Below are positions 9,172 through 16,699 of a stretch of DNA of 64,000 nucleotides, in pieces. Numbering within the stretch: the first letter of the stretch is position 1; each line of letters opens with the position of its first letter. The notes beneath the pieces are model-generated. The model ran no database searches, was not told the DNA's origin, and worked only from the letters and a program-made list of their open reading frames with translations. Both the position numbers and the translations under genes were made by a program. Source of the DNA: Gp1-AA145 sp963757135 (GTDB taxonomy: Bacteria; Acidobacteriota; Terriglobia; Terriglobales; Acidobacteriaceae); NCBI GenBank assembly GCA_963757135.1, contig CAVWQE010000014.1:1-64000 (forward strand), read 5' to 3'.

Positions 9172-10628
9172 CGGCCCATTTTCTCCAGTTCGCGATGATG
9201 GATCACGACGTTCACGCCGTTCTTGCCGCGCAAATGTTTTGCCAGTTGTTCAGCCAGGTAAACCGAGCGGTGCTGCCCACCGGTGCAGCCGAATGAAACC
9301 ATCAGATTCTTGAAGCCGCGCTCCTGAAAAGTGGCGATGCTTGCATCCACAAGCGGAGTTACATGCGCGAAAAACTGGTGAACGGCCGGCTGTTGATCCA
9401 GATATTCGGCGACCGATGCATCTTTTCCGGTGAGACTCTTAAAGCGATCTTCGCGTCCGGGATTAGGAAGACTGCGGCCATCGAACACGAACCCGCCGCC
9501 ATTGCCGCTTTCGTCCTTTGGCAGGCCGCCGCGATGAAATGAAAAGCTGAAGATGCGGACGGTCAGGCCATCCGGAGCGGTGGCGGACGCCGCGTAACGA
9601 TCTGGTTCGGAGCCCAAGCTTTGCAGCTTTTCGGATCCCAGCATCGCCATGAACGCCTCAGTCAATGTTGGCAAAGAGACGGGCAGGGTCACGTTGTGCA
9701 ACAGCCAGCGAAGGTTTTTCAACGCATAGGGAACACTCTGCAGGAAATGCGGCTTGCGTTCGTAGAAACCGCGGAATCCATAAGCGCCGAGCGCCTGCAT
9801 GATGCGCACGTAAACATAAGCATAGTAGTGCTGCGTGAAGGCCGGACGCTCAAGCGGGATGAATTCACTTAACGCGTCAAGATAATGATCGAGCAACTGC
9901 TGGCGGAGTTCGGGGGGAAGGTCGGCCTTGGCGTCATAGAGAAGGGAAGCGACGTCATATTGCAGCGCTCCTTTGCGGCCGCCCTGATAATCGAGGAAGT
10001 AAAGGCCGCGCTGATGCAGCATGATGTTGCGCGATTGGAAATCGCGGTACATGAAATAGTCGTGCGGAGCGGAGAGCAGGAATTTTGTCAGGCGCGAAAA
10101 GTCATCTTCGAGGGCCTGTTCGCTGAAGGGGATTCCTGCGAGGCGCAGGAAGTAATACTTAAAATAATTAAGGTCCCAAGCGATCGACTGGCGATCGAAA
10201 CTAGCGCGCGGATAACAAACTTTGTAGTTAAGGTCGCGGCCCGCCTCGACCTGGAAACGCGGCAGAATAGCGAGCGCCTGCCGATAGTATTCGACCGCGG
10301 ACGCGCCAATGCTCGCGCCGGAACGATTGTTCGAAAGAAATTGGAACAGTGTGGTGTCGCCGAGGTCTTGCTCGATATATGCGCCCTGGCTCAAATCTTC
10401 GGCGTAGATTTCCGGCACTGGCAGTCCGTGGCGATGAAAGTGGCGAGAGAATTCGAGAAACGCGAGGTTCTCTTCGCGGACGTTATAAAGAATTCCGATT
10501 GCAGTGTTTTGCTCGCCATGCAGCCGGATGATGCGGCGTCCCGAGCCGCCGAGTTGGCCTTGTAGCGGCTGCACGCGCAGCACGGGCGCGTGGAAATGGC
10601 GCTCGAAGAGTTGAGATAGGATTTCCAT
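9168..10628 (-). CDS. AmgK-like sugar kinase fused to a RapZ C-terminal domain
   Basis: 486 residues in two parts. Residues 1 to about 335 are an aminoglycoside-phosphotransferase fold like AmgK, the anomeric MurNAc/GlcNAc kinase. The catalytic loop is YFMYRDFQSRNIMLH and the metal site is FLDYQGG. Residues from about 352 to the end match the C-terminal domain of RapZ: GGGFVFDGRSLPNPGRE, then LTGKD, then FGCTGGQHRSVYLAEQLA. In enterobacteria that domain binds the small RNA GlmZ and senses glucosamine-6-phosphate. The RapZ N-terminal ATPase is absent, so the kinase takes its place. The ATGA overlap with the MurU-like gene shows a two-gene operon for amino-sugar salvage. The linking of kinase and sensor in one chain suggests feedback on amino-sugar supply; this is inference. 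Confidence 0.85.
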   Translation of the reverse strand: MEILSQLFERHFHAPVLRVQPLQGQLGGSGRRIIRLHGEQNTAIGILYNVREENLAFLEFSRHFHRHGLPVPEIYAEDLSQGAYIEQDLGDTTLFQFLSNNRSGASIGASAVEYYRQALAILPRFQVEAGRDLNYKVCYPRASFDRQSIAWDLNYFKYYFLRLAGIPFSEQALEDDFSRLTKFLLSAPHDYFMYRDFQSRNIMLHQRGLYFLDYQGGRKGALQYDVASLLYDAKADLPPELRQQLLDHYLDALSEFIPLERPAFTQHYYAYVYVRIMQALGAYGFRGFYERKPHFLQSVPYALKNLRWLLHNVTLPVSLPTLTEAFMAMLGSEKLQSLGSEPDRYAASATAPDGLTVRIFSFSFHRGGLPKDESGNGGGFVFDGRSLPNPGREDRFKSLTGKDASVAEYLDQQPAVHQFFAHVTPLVDASIATFQERGFKNLMVSFGCTGGQHRSVYLAEQLAKHLRGKNGVNVVIHHRELEKMGR

Positions 10629-10673
10629 TTATAGCCGGATGAAAATCTAAAGATACCATCGGCGGGTGCTACA

Positions 10674-10778
10674 GGGGCTGAAGCCCCGTGCTTAATTGAA
10701 TGCGCTATGCGGCCATAAATGGCCGCTCTTCCACGAGAAATCACGGCGGACCCGAGGGCGGGTCCCTGGAACCCGCCC
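10674..10778. repeat. Cluster of REP-like short palindromes
   Basis: Three short hairpins lie between two minus-strand genes: GGGGCTGAAGCCCC (10674-10687), GCGGCCATAAATGGCCGC (10709-10726) and GGGCGGGT/ACCCGCCC (10756-10763 and 10771-10778). None has a T-run, so they look like dispersed extragenic palindromes rather than terminators. A GGCGGG/CCCGCC hairpin recurs at 54330-54347. Confidence 0.5.
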
Positions 10779-10793
10779 TGCAAAGGTTCGTAT

Positions 10794-12158
10794 TTAACTC
10801 CAGAGCCTATCCCACGAACGTTCGTGGTCCCACTCGGTTGTGGGCTCGAAGTAGCCGGTTCCCGGCGCGAGGTGCTGGCGGACAACGTCATCGTTAAGCG
10901 TGACGCCGAGGCCGGGCCGATCGGGGACCTCGATCCATCCATGATACACAACTGGGGACTTGGTGTACTCCTGCACCATAGACGACCACCAGGGCACGTC
11001 GAGTGAGTGATTTTCAAGCGCGAGGAAGTTCAGGGTCGCGGCCGCACAATGCACGTTGGCCATGCAACTGACCGGAGTACCGGCAAAGTGCATTGCCATG
11101 GGTACGCCGTATTCTTCGGCCATGTTGCCGATCTTGTGAGTCTCAAGAATTCCGCCGGAGGTTGCAAGGTCGGGGTGGATCTTGCTTACCGCATGTTTCT
11201 CGCAAAGCACTCGGAACGGTTCTTTGAGATAAATGTCTTCGCCGGTAAGAATCGGCGTAGGGCTCTGATCGGAAATCTCTTTCAACAGATCGGTGTAGGT
11301 CCACGGAATCACATCTTCCATCCACTCGAGGTTGAATTTTTCGTAAGCTTTGCCGAGTCGGATAATCGACTTCACGCCGAGATGCCCGAGGTGGTCCATG
11401 GAGAGCGGAATCTCCATTCCCACCGCATCGCGTACAGCGGCAACGTACTCGGACAGCATGGCAATGCCTTTGTCGGTGACTTCGTTAGCGATGAAGGGAT
11501 GCTCGAGGTTGTTCTCCTCCCACGGGCTCAGGTCCGACGGTGTGGTGAGCGTTCCGGGAGTATCGGAGACCATCTCGACTCCCAGGTCCATTTTGAGCCA
11601 GGTCAGGCCCATGACTTCTTTACGCTCCTTCATGCGCTGGGCATAGATCTTAGGATCTTTCGATTCGGTGGTATCGGCATAGACGCGAATCTTGTCACGG
11701 AATTTGCCGCCGCCGACCATGGCATAGACCGGCGCGTTATAAACTTTTCCGGCGATGTCCCAGAGCGCCATCTCGATGGCGCAGACTCCGCCTCCCTGGC
11801 GTGCGTGTCCGCCAAATTGCTTGATCTTGCGGAAAATCTTATCGAGTTGCAGCGGATTTTCGCCGACGATGCGGCTTTTGAGAAAGAGGGCATAAGTGGC
11901 GCTGGCGCCGTCGCGAACCTCACCAAGACCGTACACGCCCTGGTTAGTGTCGAGACGAATGATAGGGCATGGGCTCGGACCGGGCTTGACCACTGTGGCG
12001 ACGCGCATGTCAGTGATTTTGAGCGTGGAGGGACTTGAGTTCGTGTTAACCGCCTTGGGGTAAGCCTCGAGTGGTTCACTCATCAGCAGACCTCCTCCCA
12101 AAGCGAGAGCGGAGGTCTTCATCACATCACGACGGTTCAGGCGAGTGCGGTTGCTCAT
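10794..12158 (-). CDS. Exported enolase-superfamily (mandelate racemase/muconate lactonizing) enzyme
   Basis: 454 residues. A twin-arginine signal is present at the N terminus (NRRDVMKTSALALGGGLLM), so the folded enzyme should be exported to the periplasm. The enolase-superfamily barrel shows the expected residues: Lys189 in WLKMD, metal ligands Asp255 (MDHLGH), Glu281 and Glu307 (TGEDIY), and His357 in MAMHFAGTP. The D-ligand/His arrangement resembles sugar-acid dehydratases of the D-galactonate/gluconate dehydratase type. Dehydration of an aldonic acid to a 2-keto-3-deoxy acid is the likely chemistry; the substrate is unknown. Neighbours (RraA-family aldolase-like proteins, an MFS sugar-acid porter, a Gfo/Idh oxidoreductase, GH31) fit a carbohydrate-acid pathway. 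Confidence 0.8.
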   Translation of the reverse strand: MSNRTRLNRRDVMKTSALALGGGLLMSEPLEAYPKAVNTNSSPSTLKITDMRVATVVKPGPSPCPIIRLDTNQGVYGLGEVRDGASATYALFLKSRIVGENPLQLDKIFRKIKQFGGHARQGGGVCAIEMALWDIAGKVYNAPVYAMVGGGKFRDKIRVYADTTESKDPKIYAQRMKERKEVMGLTWLKMDLGVEMVSDTPGTLTTPSDLSPWEENNLEHPFIANEVTDKGIAMLSEYVAAVRDAVGMEIPLSMDHLGHLGVKSIIRLGKAYEKFNLEWMEDVIPWTYTDLLKEISDQSPTPILTGEDIYLKEPFRVLCEKHAVSKIHPDLATSGGILETHKIGNMAEEYGVPMAMHFAGTPVSCMANVHCAAATLNFLALENHSLDVPWWSSMVQEYTKSPVVYHGWIEVPDRPGLGVTLNDDVVRQHLAPGTGYFEPTTEWDHERSWDRLWS

Positions 12159-12341
12159 GGCGTATCACTCCTTGGGGATCGAATTTACGATGGCGGGCAG
12201 AACAGGATCGTCAGCAAGTCGCAAATTATAACTCTGCCGGCGATAGTTGCAAAAATCGTTTTTCCAAACGCTCGGACACTGCGTTCGCTTTCCGAATCAA
12301 GGTTGAAGATTCTCGCCACTGATTTCCAATCTCGGGTGTTT

Positions 12342-13103
12342 TTATAGCCGCCCAAACTTCTTTACGGCTTCCTCAATGGATTTGAGCTTCTCAATGTAGG
12401 CGTACATACTGTGCTCTTTGAAGTCCATGTCTTGCGCAGTGGTGAGGACCTCGGGTGCGTTGGCACGGGGCACGACGACAACACCATCGGAGTCGGCGGT
12501 GACGATATCTCCAGGGGAAACCGAAACGCCATCGCAGATCACGGGTAGGTTCGCGGCTGCGAAGCGATAGTGCCCGACTGAGGTCGAAGGGACTTCGCCC
12601 AACGCGAAAACGGGGAATCCAATCTTTCTCAGATACGCGGTGTCGCGGACGCCGCCGTCAATGACCGCTCCGGAGAAATTGCGGGCCTGCATGGCGGTGC
12701 CCATGAGACCGCCCATACCGGCAATATCGGCGCCATCTTCGACGACCATCACATACACCGAATTTGGGCCGCCCTGGTCAATAGCGGCCAGCATTCCGCT
12801 GAGCGCGTCGGGATCTTTATTTTCTTCTTTTTTCAATTTCACAGTTAGCGCAAAGCCGGCGAATTTCGAAGTGAAGATGGGCTGCATGTGATGCGAAAGA
12901 TACATTCTTCGACCGGTCAGTTTCTCCAGTGCGTCAGAAACCGAGGCGACTTCAACGTGGCGGTAGCCTTCAAGCAACTCGGCGTCGGACATCTGGCCGG
13001 CGGGATGGGAAAACGCGCGGGGAGGGGTAAAGACGACCGCCCCAATTACCAGCGCAACGAAAATGAGAAATGCGGCCACTACGCGAGCACGGAACTTAAT
13101 CAT
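12342..13103 (-). CDS. RraA-family protein with export signal (copy 1)
   Basis: 253 residues. It starts with a signal peptide or anchor (residues 5-32, ARVVAAFLIFVALVIGAVVF). The rest is the RraA/HMG-CHA aldolase fold: GGLMGTAMQARNFSGAVIDG, then GGVRDTAYL carrying the conserved Arg-Asp, then PGDIVTADSDGVVVVP. Family members are either divalent-metal aldolases (4-hydroxy-4-methyl-2-oxoglutarate aldolase, oxaloacetate decarboxylase) or the RNase E inhibitor RraA. A signal peptide argues against the RNase E role and for periplasmic cleavage of a keto acid. Its ATG overlaps the end of the upstream MFS gene by 8 bp, so transport and catabolism are co-expressed. Substrate unknown. Confidence 0.75.
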   Translation of the reverse strand: MIKFRARVVAAFLIFVALVIGAVVFTPPRAFSHPAGQMSDAELLEGYRHVEVASVSDALEKLTGRRMYLSHHMQPIFTSKFAGFALTVKLKKEENKDPDALSGMLAAIDQGGPNSVYVMVVEDGADIAGMGGLMGTAMQARNFSGAVIDGGVRDTAYLRKIGFPVFALGEVPSTSVGHYRFAAANLPVICDGVSVSPGDIVTADSDGVVVVPRANAPEVLTTAQDMDFKEHSMYAYIEKLKSIEEAVKKFGRL

Positions 13104-14394
13104 GATGTACTCCTGATGCGCCTAAAGTGAGGCGAGGATTATCACTCAACTGTGCGAGGCCTCGATCTACATCTACTGCAAGCCAAAGCAAGCCGCCAAC
13201 GGCGCACAGCGCGGCCGCGAAGAAAAATGACGTTTCCCAACCAAAATGCTTTGCGATCACAGGGGTTAAGGATGCGGTGACAGCCCCGCCAATCTGATTG
13301 CCCATGTTCATGACGCCAGAGACTGATCCAGCTGATGCCCCGGCCATCTCTGAGGTGACCGACCAAAAGGAACTCTGCGACAAGTACAGAGCGCCCGCGC
13401 CACCGGCAAGAACGATGCTGGCCAGGCGAACATCGGCGGCGTAACTTCCAAGGGCTAGAAAGATTGTGCACAGCAGCATGCCGGCACAGGCGACGCCGCA
13501 GCGGCCTATGCGCTTGCTGACAGTTCGCGTGAGAAAGTCGCTAGCCAAGCCGCCAATTGTCGAGCAGATGGCCATCGCCAGAAACGGCAGCATGGAATAG
13601 TAGGAGCTCGATTTCAAGTTCAGCCCGCGTACCTGGTTGAGGTAGATGAAGAACCAGGAAAAGAAAATGTATGCCACATATCCGTAGCAGAAGTAGCTGA
13701 GGGTCACAGCGAGCACATCGCGGCTGGAAAAAATCTTGCCCCACGCGAGCGGCTTTTTCTCCGTCAGCTTGCTGGGCAGGCCGGCACGAATATGTGCCGC
13801 TTCCTTCTCACTGACCCAAGAATGCTCCTCCGGCTTGTCGCGCGCGAGCAGAAACCAGACTACGCCAGCGGCGAGCCCAATCGCAGCGCTTACCCAGAAA
13901 GACCAACGCCAGCCGTAGTGAAGCAAGATGTATGTGATCAGAGGCGGAGTGACACCTGCACCGGCACCAACTCCGGCGAAAATCAAACCATTTGCGATTC
14001 CGCGCTCCTGAGAGGGGATCCAGCTCGCCACCAGACGGTTGCTCGACGGATAGACGACCGCTTCGCCTACACCCAGAGAAAAACGAACTGCCATGAGTAC
14101 GACGAGAGCGCCCGCCAATTTTCCGGGGACGGCCGCCGTCAAGGATGTGAAGACCGCCCACCAGATGGTGCCAAGGGCGAGGATGCGGCGGGGGCCAAAG
14201 CGGTCGGCCAGCCTTCCACCGGGTGCCTGGAAGAATGCGTATCCCAGCAAGAACGCGCTCAAGGCCCAGCCCAGGTGAACGTGGTCGAAGCCGAATTCCT
14301 TTTCAATGAAGCCACCGGCAATCGAAATGTTAACGCGATCGAGGTAAGCGATCGCGCTGATAACGAACATCCAGAAGATTAGAACCCAGCGCAT
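13096..14394 (-). CDS. MFS transporter, anion:cation symporter (sugar-acid) type
   Basis: 432 residues with about 12 membrane helices. The loop motif GGRLADRFGPRRIL between helices 2 and 3 and the early Asp-Arg in AYLDRVNISIA are typical of the ACS family (glucarate, galactonate, hexuronate and phthalate porters). It is the first gene of the minus-strand operon with the RraA-family gene (8-bp overlap) and lies opposite a second RraA-family gene across a 121-bp divergent promoter region. It most likely brings the module's sugar acid, or its cleavage product, across the inner membrane. Exact substrate is inference. Confidence 0.8.
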   Translation of the reverse strand: MRWVLIFWMFVISAIAYLDRVNISIAGGFIEKEFGFDHVHLGWALSAFLLGYAFFQAPGGRLADRFGPRRILALGTIWWAVFTSLTAAVPGKLAGALVVLMAVRFSLGVGEAVVYPSSNRLVASWIPSQERGIANGLIFAGVGAGAGVTPPLITYILLHYGWRWSFWVSAAIGLAAGVVWFLLARDKPEEHSWVSEKEAAHIRAGLPSKLTEKKPLAWGKIFSSRDVLAVTLSYFCYGYVAYIFFSWFFIYLNQVRGLNLKSSSYYSMLPFLAMAICSTIGGLASDFLTRTVSKRIGRCGVACAGMLLCTIFLALGSYAADVRLASIVLAGGAGALYLSQSSFWSVTSEMAGASAGSVSGVMNMGNQIGGAVTASLTPVIAKHFGWETSFFFAAALCAVGGLLWLAVDVDRGLAQLSDNPRLTLGASGVHHD

Positions 14395-14515
14395 AGGTTT
14401 CCAAAAAAACTCATGTCAAAAGCGAGACAAGGATTGTAAGCTTGCGGCTCAGGATTTGCGATTGACAAATGGTGGTCGATTTGAGAGTTTCGGAAACGCG
14501 TGTGTGGAGGAAGAA

Positions 14516-15433
14516 TTGAATAGATTGCGCATTATTCCGCTTGCCTTCGTGGCGGCATTGTTACCGAGCCTTGTACCGTCCGCTTCAGCTCAGCTTATTA
14601 GTTTTCCCAAACAGCAGCTCATCGAGTACACGGCGCAAAATCCGTTTGACCGTTTGCCGGACGGTCGTCCGAAGGTGCCGGATGCTTTGATCGAGCGTGC
14701 CCGCGATCTTTCTTCAGAAGAGGTGTGGTCGGTGATGCAAGCGAAGGGATACGAAAACCAGTATGCGGACGGCTTTCAAGTGCTGCATCCGGGAAAGACG
14801 ATGGTGGGCCGGGCGTTCACGGTGCAGTTTATGCCGTTGCGCGAAGATGTAAACGGAGTGGCACAAACCAAATCGAAAGAGGCCACCGGCAAACATCTCT
14901 TCAACCAGACCGCCATCGATATGCTGCTACCCGGGGATGTGCTGGTGGTTGATCTGTTCGGCAAGAAAGTGAACGGGACGATCGTAGGTGACAATCTGTT
15001 TTTTTATGTGAATCAGGCGACGCATGGCGGCGGCCTAGTTGTAGATGGCAGCGTGCGCGACCTCGATGGAATTTCAGAAATCGACATGCCTGCATATTTC
15101 AAATCGGTGGACCCGACACCGATTGGGCAAGTCATGCTCACAGGAATCAATGTTCCAGTGCGAATCGGAGGAGTTACGGTTATGCCGGGCGATCTGGTGG
15201 TCGGCGACCGTGAAGGCGTGTATTTCGTTCCGCCGCAGTTCGTGCAGGAAGTGCTCGACAAAGCCGATGAGACCCACATTCACGACGAGTGGACCAAGAA
15301 GAAATTTGCAGAAGGGAAGTACAAGTCCAGCGAAATTTACGGATCGCCCAGCGATCCGAAGCTGAAGCAGGAGTATGAGGACTATTTGAAGAAGCGGTTG
15401 GATGAAATTCACAAGCAACGCGGCGAAAAGTAG
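14516..15433 (+). CDS. RraA-family protein with export signal (copy 2)
   Basis: 305 residues from the chosen TTG start, which follows GGAGG by five bases; longer in-frame starts lack any ribosome-binding site. A signal peptide (RIIPLAFVAALLPSLVPSASAQ) precedes the RraA fold: HPGKTMVGRAFTVQFMPLRED, LLPGDVLVVDLFGKK, VDGSVRDLDG and VMPGDLVVGDREGVYFVP. The GSVRD Arg-Asp is retained. It is longer than copy 1, with an extra helical, charged C terminus (KLKQEYEDYLKKRLDEIHKQ). It heads the plus-strand half of the module, 85 bp before the Gfo/Idh gene. Two exported paralogues in divergent operons suggest sequential or alternative keto-acid substrates. Confidence 0.75.
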   Translation: MNRLRIIPLAFVAALLPSLVPSASAQLISFPKQQLIEYTAQNPFDRLPDGRPKVPDALIERARDLSSEEVWSVMQAKGYENQYADGFQVLHPGKTMVGRAFTVQFMPLREDVNGVAQTKSKEATGKHLFNQTAIDMLLPGDVLVVDLFGKKVNGTIVGDNLFFYVNQATHGGGLVVDGSVRDLDGISEIDMPAYFKSVDPTPIGQVMLTGINVPVRIGGVTVMPGDLVVGDREGVYFVPPQFVQEVLDKADETHIHDEWTKKKFAEGKYKSSEIYGSPSDPKLKQEYEDYLKKRLDEIHKQRGEK

Positions 15434-15518
15434 CAATTGGCACCTAGTGGTTCAGGTAAGTGCTGGTTGCAAAGTGCTAATTGCTAAATGCCAAAGGCTG
15501 ATTAACAGGAAGTGAAGA

Positions 15519-16661
15519 ATGGCTAATAACGCGGGCAAAGAGATCACGCGCAGAGGGTTTATTTCAAAAGCGGGCCAAGGTTTTCTCGCGGTCAACGTCG
15601 CAGGGACTTTGCTCAAAAGCGCGCAGGCCGAACTGGTCGTTCCCGATCCGCCGGGGAAGAAAATGGGCTGGGCGATCGTCGGGCTCGGAAGCCTGGCAAT
15701 CAATCAAATATTGCCGGCGTTTGCGACATGCGAAAAGTCCAAAGTGGTGGCGCTGGTCAGCGGACATCCTGATAAGGCGAATAAACTGGCGCTCCGCTAC
15801 GGCGTGAATCCGAAGAGCATTTACAACTACGAGAATTACGATTCGATCAAAGACAATCCGGAAGTGGACATCATTTACATTGTGCTTCCGAATGGAATGC
15901 ACGCGGAATACACGGTGCGCGGACATCAGGCGGGCAAGCACGTGCTCACTGAAAAGCCGATGGCGAACACGCCGGCGGAATGCCAGCAGATGATTGATGC
16001 AGCGAAAAAGGCAAATCGGAAACTGATGGTCGCGTATCGCTGCCGCTATGAGCCTTACAATCGCGAGGCGATCCGCATTGCTCGCTCGGGCGAAATGGGG
16101 CCGACGCAGATGATTTTCGCGGACGCCGGTTTTGCGATAGGAGATCCCAATCAATGGCGGCTCACTAAGAAACTTGGCGGAGGCGGATCCATGATGGATA
16201 TAGGGATCTATGCGCTGAACGCATCACGATATCTCTCCGGCGAAGAGCCGACCGAAGTCAATGCCATGATGTACAGCACGCCGAACGATCCGCGCTTTAA
16301 GGAAGTGGAGGAACACGTTACCTTTCAGCTGAGATTTCCAAGCGGAATTCTGGCGAGCTGCAGTTCGAGCTACGGATATTTCCATCAGAGCCACTTCCGC
16401 GTGCTGGGCACAGACGCGCGCCTGGAGATGGATCCCGCGACCTGGTACAGCGGCCTGCGGATGTGGATCGAACGCGGCAACGACATTGATCAAAAAGACC
16501 TGCCGGTAGTGGACCATTTCATGGCTGAGATGGACCACATGTCGGATTGCGTAATGCAAAATCGGCCGCCGCTTACGCCCGGAGAAGAGGGACTACGCGA
16601 CATCAGCTTAATTCAGGCGGTTTACGAGTCGGCACGGAGCGGGAAAACGGTGAAGGTGTAA
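15519..16661 (+). CDS. Exported Gfo/Idh/MocA-family oxidoreductase
   Basis: 380 residues. A twin-arginine signal (EITRRGFISKAGQGFLAVNV, cleavage near SAQA) sends a folded, cofactor-loaded enzyme to the periplasm, as in Zymomonas glucose-fructose oxidoreductase. The NAD(P)-binding Rossmann segment is WAIVGLGSLAINQILPAF; the family motif EKPMANTPAECQQM with Lys is present near residue 147, and GGGGSMMDIGIYALNASRYL contains the expected Asp of the active site. It would oxidise a sugar to a lactone or acid with tightly bound NADP. This fits upstream of the dehydratase and aldolase-like steps encoded nearby. GAAGTGAAGA lies before the ATG. Confidence 0.85.
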   Translation: MANNAGKEITRRGFISKAGQGFLAVNVAGTLLKSAQAELVVPDPPGKKMGWAIVGLGSLAINQILPAFATCEKSKVVALVSGHPDKANKLALRYGVNPKSIYNYENYDSIKDNPEVDIIYIVLPNGMHAEYTVRGHQAGKHVLTEKPMANTPAECQQMIDAAKKANRKLMVAYRCRYEPYNREAIRIARSGEMGPTQMIFADAGFAIGDPNQWRLTKKLGGGGSMMDIGIYALNASRYLSGEEPTEVNAMMYSTPNDPRFKEVEEHVTFQLRFPSGILASCSSSYGYFHQSHFRVLGTDARLEMDPATWYSGLRMWIERGNDIDQKDLPVVDHFMAEMDHMSDCVMQNRPPLTPGEEGLRDISLIQAVYESARSGKTVKV

Positions 16662-16699
16662 TCTTGCGCGACGAGCGCTGGGGAGAGCGCCTTTCTTCA

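Noticed and set aside
9885..10565. Plus-strand ORF opposite the AmgK-RapZ fusion
   Set aside because: It is a shadow ORF with no domain and lies inside a well-supported gene.
11007..12038. Long plus-strand ORF (343 residues) opposite the enolase-superfamily gene
   Set aside because: The minus-strand protein has a full set of catalytic residues; the antisense ORF has no recognisable motif.
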